Origin: Granulicella sapmiensis
Lineage (GTDB): Bacteria > Acidobacteriota > Terriglobia > Terriglobales > Acidobacteriaceae
Length of the DNA: 64,000 nt
Direction: 5' to 3'
Assembly: GCA_026225395.1 (NCBI GenBank)
Contig: JAMFSR010000035.1
Span: forward strand, 206,669 to 270,668
Shown: positions 7,467-15,330 of the stretch, one piece after another
Numbering within the stretch: the first letter of the stretch is position 1
Layout of the letters: every line of letters starts with the position of its first letter
Made by a program: the position numbers and the translations under genes
Notes under the pieces: generated by a model
Told to the model about the DNA's origin: nothing
Seen by the model: the letters and a program-made list of their open reading frames with translations, nothing else
Database searches by the model: none

Positions 7467-9584
7467 TCAATCAATCAATCCAGTCATTTTCAACTTCACC
7501 AGCTTGTCGAAGTCCGTGCTCGTAAACCCATGCGCCTTGGCCTTTGCTACAAAGTCCGCATCCACACCCATCGACGCACCTTGACTCACCTTGTGCATGT
7601 CCGCATCCGGAAACGTCTGCTTCACCCACCGCACATACTCCGGCGTCACACCCTGCGCCCGCATCGATTGCAGCTCATGCGAGTTCATCCCCGTAAACCC
7701 GACCGCTGCCATCGACTTCGCATACTCCGGAGTCACGCCAACCGCCCGCATCGACACCAGCTCATGCGAGTTCATTCCCGTAAACCCAACCGCCGCCATC
7801 GACTTCGCATACTCCGGAGTCACGCCAACCGCCTTCATCGACACCAGCTCATGCAGGTCTGTCACCGGAATCCCCGCACCCTTCAGCTCAGCCACATACT
7901 CCGGCGTCACGCCCTGCGCTCTCAGGCTAATCAGCTCATGCACATTCGCCGTCCCGATTCCAAGCGACGCAATCTCCTTCGCATACTCCGGTGTCACACC
8001 CACGCTGCGCTCCGAGATCACCTCATGAAAGTCCGTCGGCGCCAGCCCAGACCCACGCAAGCCAGCAAGATACTCCGGCGTTACCCCAACCGCCTTCAGG
8101 CTGATGAGGTCATGCAACGTCGGCGTTCCCAGCCCCGCCTGCGCCATCGACTTCGCAAACTCCGGCGTCACACCCACCGACCGCAGCGAGATCAGCGTAT
8201 CCAGGTCCTTATCCAGGTCCAGCGGATACCCCGCATCCTTCATCTCCCGTATGTAATCCTCGCCTTTCATCCCAGTGCTATCGCCCCGGTGTCCGCCTTG
8301 AAACATCGGCATCGGTATCGGCATCGGCGTCACCGCGGCTGTCACCACGGGGTTAGGCGTAGCAACCACATTCACAACCGACGTCACGACGGGATCGACC
8401 ATCGGCTCCGGAACCTGCGCCGACACCGGGCGCGGCATCGCCGCCGCCACACTCTTGTGCCCCTTCGGCAGCACAGCCGCCACATCCGCCCGCGCCGCAG
8501 ATACCACCGGCTTCAGCCGATGAGCCAAGTTCAATCCATTCGCTCCCCGAGATCCCAACAGAAGCCCCAACACAATCGCTCCCGCCACTGCTACCCGCAC
8601 ACCGCTTGTCGTCGTCCGCTCCATTGTCATTCCCTCTCCTAAAATCTGTCGTACTCGTATCAGTAAGCTTCCGTTATGGCCCTTAGCAGCCATGGCCAGT
8701 TGTAGATGTCTCGTTCGCTGCTCCTCAAGCTGCAGCAAGGCCTCCGCATAAATCACAGGATCCTCACAGCTCCGCGCCGCAACCTCATCGCAACAGGCCT
8801 CCCGCAGATCACGCGTGCATCGGCTAACCCACCACACCGCCGGATGGAAGAACAGCAGGCACTCCACAATCGTCTGCAGCAGGTTGTACAGGTAATCCCA
8901 CCGCCGTATATGCGCCAGCTCATGCGCCAGCACCGCCTCCAGCTGCGCCGGCTCAAGCTGCATCAACGCCGACACCGGCAGAATCACCGCAGCTCTCCAA
9001 ACTCCCATCGCCATCGGCGAAATCACTTCATCCGAAACCCGCAGCACAACCCTGCGCCCCATCCGCAACCGCTCCTGCACCCGCGCAAAGCTGACCGCAA
9101 CCTCCGCCGGAATCACCATCCCCGCCCGCCGGCGAATCCGCTGCAACTCAAACCATCCACCCGCCGCACGCAGTGCCAACAGCAGCACTCCACCCAACCA
9201 CACTCCATCAATCCACGGCAGCAGATGCCGGGCATTGCCCGCAATCCAAACCTCGCCACTCTCTACTACCGGTGCCGCCATCGGCAAGCTCTTCACCAGC
9301 CCCGCATGCAACACACCCAGCTGCGACGCCACAACCTCATGCCCGCCCCGCGGCACATGCACCACCAGCCGCTCCTGCTCCACAAACGTAACCGTGGCCG
9401 CGATCGGCATCAGCACCAGCGCCAGCAGCGCAACCGCGTAGCGAACCCGCACACCCAACCGCATCGTCATCCGGTCGGCCGCGGCATACAACACCGCAAT
9501 CAACGCGCCCTGCCAGCAGAAGTGCAGCAGCGTCCATCCCAGCGCGATCAGCTCTCCGTCCTGCATCCAGCTCAGCGTTTCCAT
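7467..9584 (-). CDS. BlaR1/MecR1-like M56 membrane metallopeptidase with C-terminal 29-residue repeats
   Basis: A protein of 705 residues. Membrane segments lie near residues 13-33, 48-66, 122-140 and 328-345. The M56 zinc site is intact: HELAH at 221-225, and a downstream ligand glutamate likely in REACCDE. In BlaR1 this cytosolic-facing protease is activated by an outside sensor domain and inactivates the BlaI repressor. There is no penicillin-binding sensor here. Instead, after the last membrane segment and a Pro/Val-rich linker, seven GVTPE repeats start at residues 471, 500, 529, 558, 587, 616 and 645, exactly 29 apart, with degenerate units on both sides. The gene starts 12 bases after blaI. 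The repeats probably form the external sensor (inference). Confidence 0.87.
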   Translation of the reverse strand: METLSWMQDGELIALGWTLLHFCWQGALIAVLYAAADRMTMRLGVRVRYAVALLALVLMPIAATVTFVEQERLVVHVPRGGHEVVASQLGVLHAGLVKSLPMAAPVVESGEVWIAGNARHLLPWIDGVWLGGVLLLALRAAGGWFELQRIRRRAGMVIPAEVAVSFARVQERLRMGRRVVLRVSDEVISPMAMGVWRAAVILPVSALMQLEPAQLEAVLAHELAHIRRWDYLYNLLQTIVECLLFFHPAVWWVSRCTRDLREACCDEVAARSCEDPVIYAEALLQLEEQRTRHLQLAMAAKGHNGSLLIRVRQILGEGMTMERTTTSGVRVAVAGAIVLGLLLGSRGANGLNLAHRLKPVVSAARADVAAVLPKGHKSVAAAMPRPVSAQVPEPMVDPVVTSVVNVVATPNPVVTAAVTPMPIPMPMFQGGHRGDSTGMKGEDYIREMKDAGYPLDLDKDLDTLISLRSVGVTPEFAKSMAQAGLGTPTLHDLISLKAVGVTPEYLAGLRGSGLAPTDFHEVISERSVGVTPEYAKEIASLGIGTANVHELISLRAQGVTPEYVAELKGAGIPVTDLHELVSMKAVGVTPEYAKSMAAVGFTGMNSHELVSMRAVGVTPEYAKSMAAVGFTGMNSHELQSMRAQGVTPEYVRWVKQTFPDADMHKVSQGASMGVDADFVAKAKAHGFTSTDFDKLVKLKMTGLID
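7681..7854 (-). repeat. Recent 87-bp tandem duplication inside the M56 gene
   Basis: Bases 7681-7767 and 7768-7854 align without gaps and differ at five positions (82 of 87 identical). Each copy encodes exactly one 29-residue repeat, AKSMAAVGFTGMNSHEL plus the following GVTPE core. The other units are much more diverged, so this pair is the newest duplication. Confidence 0.9.
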
Positions 9585-9596
9585 ATCGCCCTCCGG

Positions 9597-9980
9597 CTAC
9601 TGCTTCCTGCGACGCAATAACTTCCGAATCTCATCCAGCTCTTCGTCACTTGCCGGCTCCATCTCCAGCGCTCGCAACGCCATCTGCGCCGCACTGCCTG
9701 CAAAGAACCGGTTGCTCAACTCCTGCATAAACTGCCGCTCGGTATCCTCACGCGCCACAGCCGCGCTGTATACATGGGCCCGCTCGCTCTCATCACGTTG
9801 CACCAGGCCTTTGTCGGTCATAATCTGCAGCAGCTTCAACACGCCGGTATACACCACCGGCCGCTGCGCATTCACCGCGTCGTACAAATCCCGAACCGTA
9901 GCCTGCCCACGATCCCAAAGGATTCCCAGCAGCTCCAGTTCACTCTCAGTCGGCTTCAGAACATCTTGTCTCTTACTCAT
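9597..9980 (-). CDS. BlaI/MecI/CopY-family transcriptional repressor
   Basis: A protein of 127 residues, the standard BlaI length. The winged helix is clear: TESELELLGILWDRGQATVRDLYDAV followed by VVYTGVLKLLQIMTDKGLVQRD, where the recognition helix carries the family Y(T)xVxxxLxxMxxKGLV pattern. The C-terminal dimerisation helix ends in basic KLLRRRKQ. BlaI proteins bind paired palindromes and are removed by the M56 protease encoded 12 bases downstream, so gene order (repressor then sensor-protease) is the classical one. Two palindromes overlap the promoter just upstream (9994-10030), implying autoregulation. Confidence 0.93.
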   Translation of the reverse strand: MSKRQDVLKPTESELELLGILWDRGQATVRDLYDAVNAQRPVVYTGVLKLLQIMTDKGLVQRDESERAHVYSAAVAREDTERQFMQELSNRFFAGSAAQMALRALEMEPASDEELDEIRKLLRRRKQ

Positions 9981-9989
9981 GAGACAAAC

Positions 9990-10030
9990 CTTATACGAAT
10001 AAGTTCGTAGATGTCAACGAAATATTTCGT
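9990..10030 (-). promoter_or_regulatory. blaI promoter with two overlapping BlaI-type operators
   Basis: On the minus strand TTGACA (10017-10012) and TATAAG (9995-9990) are 16 bases apart. Operator 1 is TACGAA-TAAG-TTCGTA (9994-10009), a perfect inverted repeat lying in the spacer and touching the -10. Operator 2 is ACGAAATATTTCGT (10017-10030), a perfect palindrome touching the -35. The two centres are 22 bases apart, about two helical turns. The -10 ends nine bases before the blaI ATG, so the transcript should be almost leaderless. Confidence 0.8.
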
Positions 10031-10074
10031 ACTTGATCATAAAAATCTTCACTCACCCAAAATTCAGACCTGAA

Positions 10075-12834
10075 CTACCCCACCACGTCGTAGTTCAGAT
10101 TCGGCCCCAGCCACCGTTCCACCTCGAGCACACTCCACCCCTTGCGCTCGGCATACTCCTCAACCTGGTCGCGTTCGATCTTCCCCAGGCTGAAGTACCG
10201 CGACTCCGGATGCGCAAAGTAGAGCCCGCTCACGCTCGACCCCGGCCACATCGCAAACGACTCCGTGAGCACCATCCCGGTCGTCGCTTCCACATCCAGC
10301 AACCGCCAGATCGTTCCCTTCTCCGTATGGTCCGGGCAAGCTGGATACCCCGGCGCCGGCCGTATCCCGCGATACTTTTCTTCAATCAGCTCCGCCGGTG
10401 TAAACGTCTCAGCTCGCCCATAACCCCACACATCCCGCGCCTGCTTATGCAGATACTCCGCGAACGCCTCCGCCAGCCGGTCCGCCAGCGCCTCTGCCAT
10501 AATCGCGTTGTAGTCGTCGTTCTCCGCGCGGTACTTCTCGGTCATCTCCTTCAACCCGATGCCGGCCGTAACCGCAAACGCTCCCATCGAATCCGCCAGC
10601 CCCGTCTCCACCGGAGCCACAAAATCCGCCAGCGATCGGCAGGGCTTGCCCTCGCGCTTGGTCTGCTGCCGCAGGAAATAGAGCGTCTCGCCCGCTTCCG
10701 GCAGCTTCACATCATCGCCAACCGCCTCCGCGCGAAAGAACCCGAACACACCCTTCGCCGTCAGCAGCTTCTCGCGCACAATCCGATCCAGCAGCTTCTG
10801 CCCATCGTTGAAAATCTTCGTCGCCTCTACACCATTCGACTCATTCTCAAGTATCCGCGGATACAGCCCCTTCAACCCCCACGTATGGAAGAACGGCGAC
10901 CAGTCGATGTACTCGCGCAGCGTCTTCAACGGCATCTCTTCAATCACACGCGAGCCAAAGAACTCCGGCACAGCGAGGTCTTCCGCCTTCCACACAATCG
11001 GCGTCCGCCGCTCCCGCGCCTCTTCAAGCGTTGCCATCGGCTGCTTCGGCTGCGAGTAATTTATCCGCAGCGTTTCATACTCCACGCGATACTTGGCCTC
11101 AAACTCTTCGCGGCCATCATCGCTCAACAAGCTCGTCGTCACCGGCACCGCACGGCTTGCATCGAGCACATGCACCACAGGCTGGCTGTAGTGCGGCGCA
11201 ATCTTGATCGCCGTATGCGCGCGGCTCGTTGTCGCTCCACCAATCAGCAGCGGCAACTTGAACCCCTGCCGCTCCATCTCTTTGGCCACATGCACCATCT
11301 CATCGAGTGAAGGCGTAATCAGCCCGCTCAACCCGATCATGTCGGCCTTCTCGTCCTTGGCGCGCTGCAAAATCTTCTCGCAACTCACCATCACGCCCAG
11401 GTCGATCACGTCATAGTTATTGCACGCAAGCACCACGCCAACGATGTTTTTACCGATGTCATGCACATCGCCCTTCACCGTAGCGAGTACGATTTTGCCC
11501 TGCGCCTTCACGATCTCGCCGGCCGCTTCCTGCGCAGCCTTTTCCGCTTCCATATAAGGCGTCAGGTGCGCGACGGCCTTCTTCATCACGCGCGCCGACT
11601 TCACCACCTGCGGCAGAAACATCTTGCCCGCGCCAAACAGATCGCCCACCACGCTCATGCCCGCCATCAGCGGTCCTTCAATCACCAGCAGCGGACGCCC
11701 CAGCTTTTGATACGCCTCCTCCGCATCGATCTCGATATACGCATCGATCCCGCGCACCAGCGAGTGCGACAGCCGCTCCTCCACCGTCCCCGAGCGCCAC
11801 TCCTCAGCCTTCTTCTCCGCGACCACATCGCCCGCGCTCGCCACCTTCAGCGCTTCGCCAAACTCCACCAGCCGCTCCGTCGCATCCGGCCGCCGGTTCA
11901 ACAGCACATCTTCGACCAGCACCTTCAGTTCGGGATCGATCTCTTCATACACCTCGAGCATCCCGGCATTCACAATGCCCATATCCATACCCGCCGCAAT
12001 CGCGTGATACAGAAACGCCGAGTGCATCGCCTCGCGCACCTTGTTATTCCCACGGAAACTGAAGGAGATATTGCTTACGCCGCCCGACACCTTCGCGTGC
12101 GGCAGGTTCTGCTTGATCCAGCGCGTCGCGTTGATAAAGTCGAGCGCGTAGTTGTTGTGCTCCTCCATGCCCGTCGCCACGGTCAGGATGTTCGGATCGA
12201 AAATAATATCTTCCGGCGGAAACCCAACCTCATCCACCAGAATCCGATAAGCCCGCTCGCAGATGCGGATCTTCTCCTCAAACGTCGCCGCCTGCCCGTT
12301 CTCATCGAACGCCATCACGACAACGGCAGCACCATACTTCAGCACCTTGGCCGCATTCTCGCGAAACTTCTCCTCGCCTTCCTTCAGGGAGATCGAGTTC
12401 ACAATCCCCTTGCCCTGCAAACACTTCAGGCCCGCCTCAATGACCTCCCACTTCGAGGAGTCCACCATGAACGGAACCTTCGCCACCTCCGGCTCCGAAC
12501 CCAGCAGCTGCAGATAGCGCGTCATCGCCGCCACGCCATCGATCATCCCCTCGTCCATACAGATGTCGATCACATTCGCGCCGTTCTCCACCTGCTGCCG
12601 CGCAACGCTCACCGCCTCTTCGTACTTGCCTTCCTTCACCAGCCTGGCAAACTTCGGCGACCCGGCCACATTGGTCCGCTCACCGATCATCATGTAAACA
12701 CCCAGCTGCTGCGTAAACGGCTGCGATCCCGAAAGCCGCAGCGGCTTCACGTCTACCGCTTGGGTGGCCCATTCATGCGCGGCTCTATCGCGCATGAATG
12801 GGGAACCTCCGCCGTTCGCTTCGCCCCCGCTCAA
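10075..12834 (-). CDS. metH: Methionine synthase, folate/cobalamin/activation modules (MetH C-terminal part)
   Basis: A protein of 919 residues with the last three MetH modules in order: pterin-binding TIM barrel (residues about 45-330, [17 protein letters not shown]), cobalamin cap and Rossmann domains (about 340-580, B12-ligand His458 in DVHDIGKN), and the AdoMet activation domain (about 600-919, [15 protein letters not shown]). It transfers methyl from methyl-tetrahydrofolate via cobalamin to homocysteine. The homocysteine module is a separate gene directly upstream (12831-13943). The start used is TTG 12834, overlapping the upstream TGA as TTGA; ATG 12795 is an alternative. Residues about 10-25 are encoded by a dispersed hairpin repeat, so the first 28 residues are not ancestral MetH. 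Confidence 0.92.
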   Translation of the reverse strand: MSGGEANGGGSPFMRDRAAHEWATQAVDVKPLRLSGSQPFTQQLGVYMMIGERTNVAGSPKFARLVKEGKYEEAVSVARQQVENGANVIDICMDEGMIDGVAAMTRYLQLLGSEPEVAKVPFMVDSSKWEVIEAGLKCLQGKGIVNSISLKEGEEKFRENAAKVLKYGAAVVVMAFDENGQAATFEEKIRICERAYRILVDEVGFPPEDIIFDPNILTVATGMEEHNNYALDFINATRWIKQNLPHAKVSGGVSNISFSFRGNNKVREAMHSAFLYHAIAAGMDMGIVNAGMLEVYEEIDPELKVLVEDVLLNRRPDATERLVEFGEALKVASAGDVVAEKKAEEWRSGTVEERLSHSLVRGIDAYIEIDAEEAYQKLGRPLLVIEGPLMAGMSVVGDLFGAGKMFLPQVVKSARVMKKAVAHLTPYMEAEKAAQEAAGEIVKAQGKIVLATVKGDVHDIGKNIVGVVLACNNYDVIDLGVMVSCEKILQRAKDEKADMIGLSGLITPSLDEMVHVAKEMERQGFKLPLLIGGATTSRAHTAIKIAPHYSQPVVHVLDASRAVPVTTSLLSDDGREEFEAKYRVEYETLRINYSQPKQPMATLEEARERRTPIVWKAEDLAVPEFFGSRVIEEMPLKTLREYIDWSPFFHTWGLKGLYPRILENESNGVEATKIFNDGQKLLDRIVREKLLTAKGVFGFFRAEAVGDDVKLPEAGETLYFLRQQTKREGKPCRSLADFVAPVETGLADSMGAFAVTAGIGLKEMTEKYRAENDDYNAIMAEALADRLAEAFAEYLHKQARDVWGYGRAETFTPAELIEEKYRGIRPAPGYPACPDHTEKGTIWRLLDVEATTGMVLTESFAMWPGSSVSGLYFAHPESRYFSLGKIERDQVEEYAERKGWSVLEVERWLGPNLNYDVVG
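12762..12812 (+). repeat. Family-1 hairpin repeat inside the split metH
   Basis: TGGGTGGCCC leads into a hairpin with 13-base perfect arms, CCATTCATGCGCG (12769-12781) and its complement (12789-12801), loop of seven. The near-identical element at 18001 lies in non-coding DNA. Here it encodes the N-terminal residues of the MetH C-terminal protein. Confidence 0.85.
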
Positions 12835-13943
12835 GCAGCCACCGCCCGTCGCAACACCCGCGGTGCCTTACCCTCAAGCGCCTTCGCAATCGCCGCAATA
12901 TGCTCCGGCGTATTCCCACAGCATCCGCCTGCAATATTGATCAGACCATCCTGCGCAAAGTTCCCCAAGAACCGCGCCATATCCTCCGGCCCAAGATCGA
13001 ACCCCGTCACCGCCAGCGGATTCGGCAACCCCGCATTCGGATAAGCCGACACATACGTCTCCGCCTTCTCCGCCAGCTCACTCAAAAACGGATACATCAA
13101 GTCCGGCCCCAGCGAGCAGTTCAGCCCAACCGACAGCGGCTTCACATGCTTCACCGCATTCCAGAAAGCCTCCGTCGTCTGCGCCGAAATCAACGTCTCG
13201 CCGCCCCGCCCCACAGCCGCCGATATACTCACCGGTAGCTCCGTGCCATCCTCGTCAAACACTTCGCGAATCGCCACCAACGCAGCCTTCGCATTCAGCG
13301 AATCGAAGATCGTCTCCACCAGCAGCAAGTCCGATCCGCCCGCCATCAGCGCCCTTACCTGCTCCTTATACGCATGCTTCACCTGGTCGAACGTCACCAC
13401 CCGAAACCCCGCATCATCGGCATCGGGCGAATTCGAAAGCGACACCGTCAGCGGCCCAATCGCTCCAGCCACAAACCGCTGCCGCCCGGTGTCATTGCCA
13501 ACACGATCAGCCCACTCACGACACTGCCGCGCGGACGTCTCATTGATATCCCACGCCAAACCGCTCAGAAACTTATCGTCGATGATCTTCTGATAAAACT
13601 CCGGATCCTTCCGCCCGCCATGCTCCCGTGGATCATCCACAAAGAACTCGCTCTGCGTAATGCTCGTCGCACCGAACGTGTTCGTCTCGATAATGTCCGC
13701 ACCGGCCTCCAAAAACCGCCGGTGAATATCGCAGATCATCGCCGGCTGCGTCAGCGAAAAAATATCGCCGTTATTCAGCATGTCCTTGGTCGAGTCCTTG
13801 AACCTCTCCCCGCGAATATCCGCTTCCGTCATCCCATACGTACGGATCGTCGTCCCCATCGCCCCATCGATAATGGCAATCCGCTCCTCCAGAACCTTCT
13901 CCAAAGGATGCTGTACTTTCACCACGTCCAGAACACCAGCCAT
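12831..13943 (-). CDS. metH: Methionine synthase, homocysteine S-methyltransferase module (MetH N-terminal part)
   Basis: A protein of 370 residues equal to the first module of MetH. It starts in [19 protein letters not shown] and carries the zinc cysteines in [11 protein letters not shown] and [11 protein letters not shown]. It activates homocysteine thiolate for methyl transfer from cobalamin held by the partner protein. It ends at [11 protein letters not shown], the place where E. coli MetH continues through a short linker to the folate module. The stop TGA overlaps the TTG of the next gene by four bases, so translation is probably coupled and the two halves are made one to one. A hairpin follows upstream at 13989-14007; I see no convincing riboswitch. 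Confidence 0.92.
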   Translation of the reverse strand: MAGVLDVVKVQHPLEKVLEERIAIIDGAMGTTIRTYGMTEADIRGERFKDSTKDMLNNGDIFSLTQPAMICDIHRRFLEAGADIIETNTFGATSITQSEFFVDDPREHGGRKDPEFYQKIIDDKFLSGLAWDINETSARQCREWADRVGNDTGRQRFVAGAIGPLTVSLSNSPDADDAGFRVVTFDQVKHAYKEQVRALMAGGSDLLLVETIFDSLNAKAALVAIREVFDEDGTELPVSISAAVGRGGETLISAQTTEAFWNAVKHVKPLSVGLNCSLGPDLMYPFLSELAEKAETYVSAYPNAGLPNPLAVTGFDLGPEDMARFLGNFAQDGLINIAGGCCGNTPEHIAAIAKALEGKAPRVLRRAVAA

Positions 13944-13988
13944 CGCAAGTTCCTTTCATCGCGGCAACTTCACGCGTATCGCAACACA

Positions 13989-14007
13989 GCGAGCCACAAA
14001 GGCTCGC
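13989..14007 (-). other. Stem-loop between nuoI and metH
   Basis: GCGAGCC, five-base loop, GGCTCGC. It lies after nuoI and before metH on the minus strand. The absence of a T-run argues against a simple intrinsic terminator. A short heptamer-like repeat (CCTCAAACCTGAAACCTG, 14022-14041) adjoins it. Confidence 0.45.
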
Positions 14008-14046
14008 CGCATTTAACTCCTGAAACCTCAAACCTGAAACCTGTTT

Positions 14047-14544
14047 CTAAGCGAGCGTCTCGGCCTGTTCTCTATCCGACTTCGGAAGCCCTGTCGCAAC
14101 AGCCACCAACAGGTCTTCCTTGCGCATCACCATATTGGTAGCGTTCAAACTCGCCAGCTCAAATCCATGCCCATGCGTAATCGCATCGGTCGGGCAGGCT
14201 TCCACGCAATACCCGCAGAAGATGCACCGGTTGTAATCGATGTTGTAAACCTTCGCATACCGCTCAGCGCTCGAAATCCGAACTTCCTCGGTATTCTCCG
14301 CCGCCTCGATATAGATGCAGTTCGCTGGGCAGGCAGCCGCACACAAAAAGCAGGCAACGCACTTCTCCAGCCCATTCTCATCGCGCTGCAGCTGGTGCTT
14401 GCCGCGAAACCGCTCCTGCAGCACTGCCCCCCGCAGCGGCCCCTTACCATCCGGATAGTTCTCCACCTCGGTCGGCTTGAACGCCTCCCCGAGCGTGATT
14501 CCCATCCCCTTTGCGATTGCAGCAACATTGCGAATGATCGACAT
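14047..14544 (-). CDS. nuoI: NADH-quinone oxidoreductase subunit I (8Fe ferredoxin subunit)
   Basis: A protein of 165 residues, the usual NuoI size. Two 4Fe-4S motifs are present: CVACFLCAAACP near residue 62 and CIFCGYCVEACP near residue 105. These clusters (N6a and N6b) pass electrons from the NADH arm to quinone in complex I. The N-terminal helix (IIRNVAAIAKGMGITLGEAF) and the LQERFRGKH segment are typical. The ATG at 14544 is chosen by comparison with NuoI N-termini; ATG 14550 is nearly equal. No other nuo gene is adjacent, so this is a stand-alone copy, possibly serving a dispersed complex I. It lies upstream of metH on the same strand. Confidence 0.9.
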   Translation of the reverse strand: MSIIRNVAAIAKGMGITLGEAFKPTEVENYPDGKGPLRGAVLQERFRGKHQLQRDENGLEKCVACFLCAAACPANCIYIEAAENTEEVRISSAERYAKVYNIDYNRCIFCGYCVEACPTDAITHGHGFELASLNATNMVMRKEDLLVAVATGLPKSDREQAETLA

Positions 14545-14635
14545 AGGCATCCAGTATACGACGCCTGTCCACCCACCCCATAACCCTGTCATCCTGACCG
14601 AATCCATGGCCGTCCCTTGCCAACTCAACTTTCCT

Positions 14636-14676
14636 CTAATCCTTAACTACTTACCCTCTACTCCTTGCCTTATCCT
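14636..14676 (+). repeat. C/T-rich short tandem repeat
   Basis: CTAATCCTTAACTACTTACC and following CTCTACTCCTTGCCTTATCC form imperfect units before the next start codon. It is the same class as at 4952 and 22842. The actual ribosome site of the following gene is poor. Confidence 0.45.
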
Positions 14677-14683
14677 TATCCCC

Positions 14684-15244
14684 ATGAAGCTGACCGCGCT
14701 CACCCTCGCCGCCCTCACCCTGGCCCTCGCTCCCATGGCCGTCCACGCCCAGGCGCCCATGCAACACGACGATCACCACGACGACGCCATGCCCGCCAAG
14801 GCGCCCGTACCACCCTCAAAGTCCCTCAACGTCACCTTCGAAGGCCGCACCATCACCCTCACCGTCGAAGACCTCATCAACATGCCGCAGGTCACCGTCC
14901 ACGTCCACAACGCCCACCGCAATACCGACGAAACCTACACCGGACCGCTCGTCTCCGACGTCCTCGCCAAGGCCGGCCTCACCTCCACTCGCGAAACCGA
15001 GCCCCTCATCCTGCACTCCACCATCGTCGCCACCGGCACCGACCACTACTTCGTCCTCTTCTCCTGCGCCGAGCTCGAACCCAGCTTCACCACCGGTCAA
15101 TCCATCGTCGCCATCATGAAAGCAGGCCTTCCCGACACCGAAGGCGGCGTCATCCAGCTCATCAACGCCAACGCCGCCAAACCCGCCCGCTGGGTCCACG
15201 GCCTGACCAACCTAAACATCATGTCCCTCGCCCCCAACAAGTAG
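14684..15244 (+). CDS. Exported protein with oxidoreductase molybdopterin-binding-like fold
   Basis: A protein of 186 residues with signal peptide (TALTLAALTLALAPMAVHA) and a His/Asp-rich linker (QHDDHHDD) that could bind metal. The mature domain has the pattern of the small sulfite-oxidase-like (PF00174-type) fold: LTVEDLINMPQVTVHVH, GPLVSDVLAKAGL, DHYFVLFSCAELEP and INANAAKPARWVHGLTNL. In true enzymes a conserved Cys binds molybdenum cofactor; the Cys in LFSCAE is in a different position from the canonical one, so cofactor binding is uncertain. Similar small proteins are common in soil bacteria without known function. Single gene, with repeat DNA after the stop. Confidence 0.7.
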   Translation: MKLTALTLAALTLALAPMAVHAQAPMQHDDHHDDAMPAKAPVPPSKSLNVTFEGRTITLTVEDLINMPQVTVHVHNAHRNTDETYTGPLVSDVLAKAGLTSTRETEPLILHSTIVATGTDHYFVLFSCAELEPSFTTGQSIVAIMKAGLPDTEGGVIQLINANAAKPARWVHGLTNLNIMSLAPNK

Positions 15245-15256
15245 CCACCACAAATG

Positions 15257-15327
15257 CGGGTGGCCCATCCTTTCGCGCACCCGGGGTCCCCGGCGATCGC
15301 TTTTGTTCGCTGGGGTGGTAAGAAAGG
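15257..15327 (+). repeat. Family-1 dispersed hairpin repeat
   Basis: GCGGGTGGCCCATCCTTTCG leads into ACCCGGGGTCCCCGGCGATC and a closing GGGGTGGTAAGAAAGGG. Arms CCATCCTTTC and GTAAGAAAGGG are degenerate. It lies between two convergent genes, where it could act as a bidirectional stop, but no T-run is present. Confidence 0.7.
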
Positions 15328-15330
15328 GCC

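Noticed and set aside
13944..14046. Cobalamin or SAM riboswitch upstream of metH
   Set aside because: Only 103 bases lie between nuoI and metH, with one short hairpin and a repeat; no B12-box or SAM-riboswitch core can be recognised.
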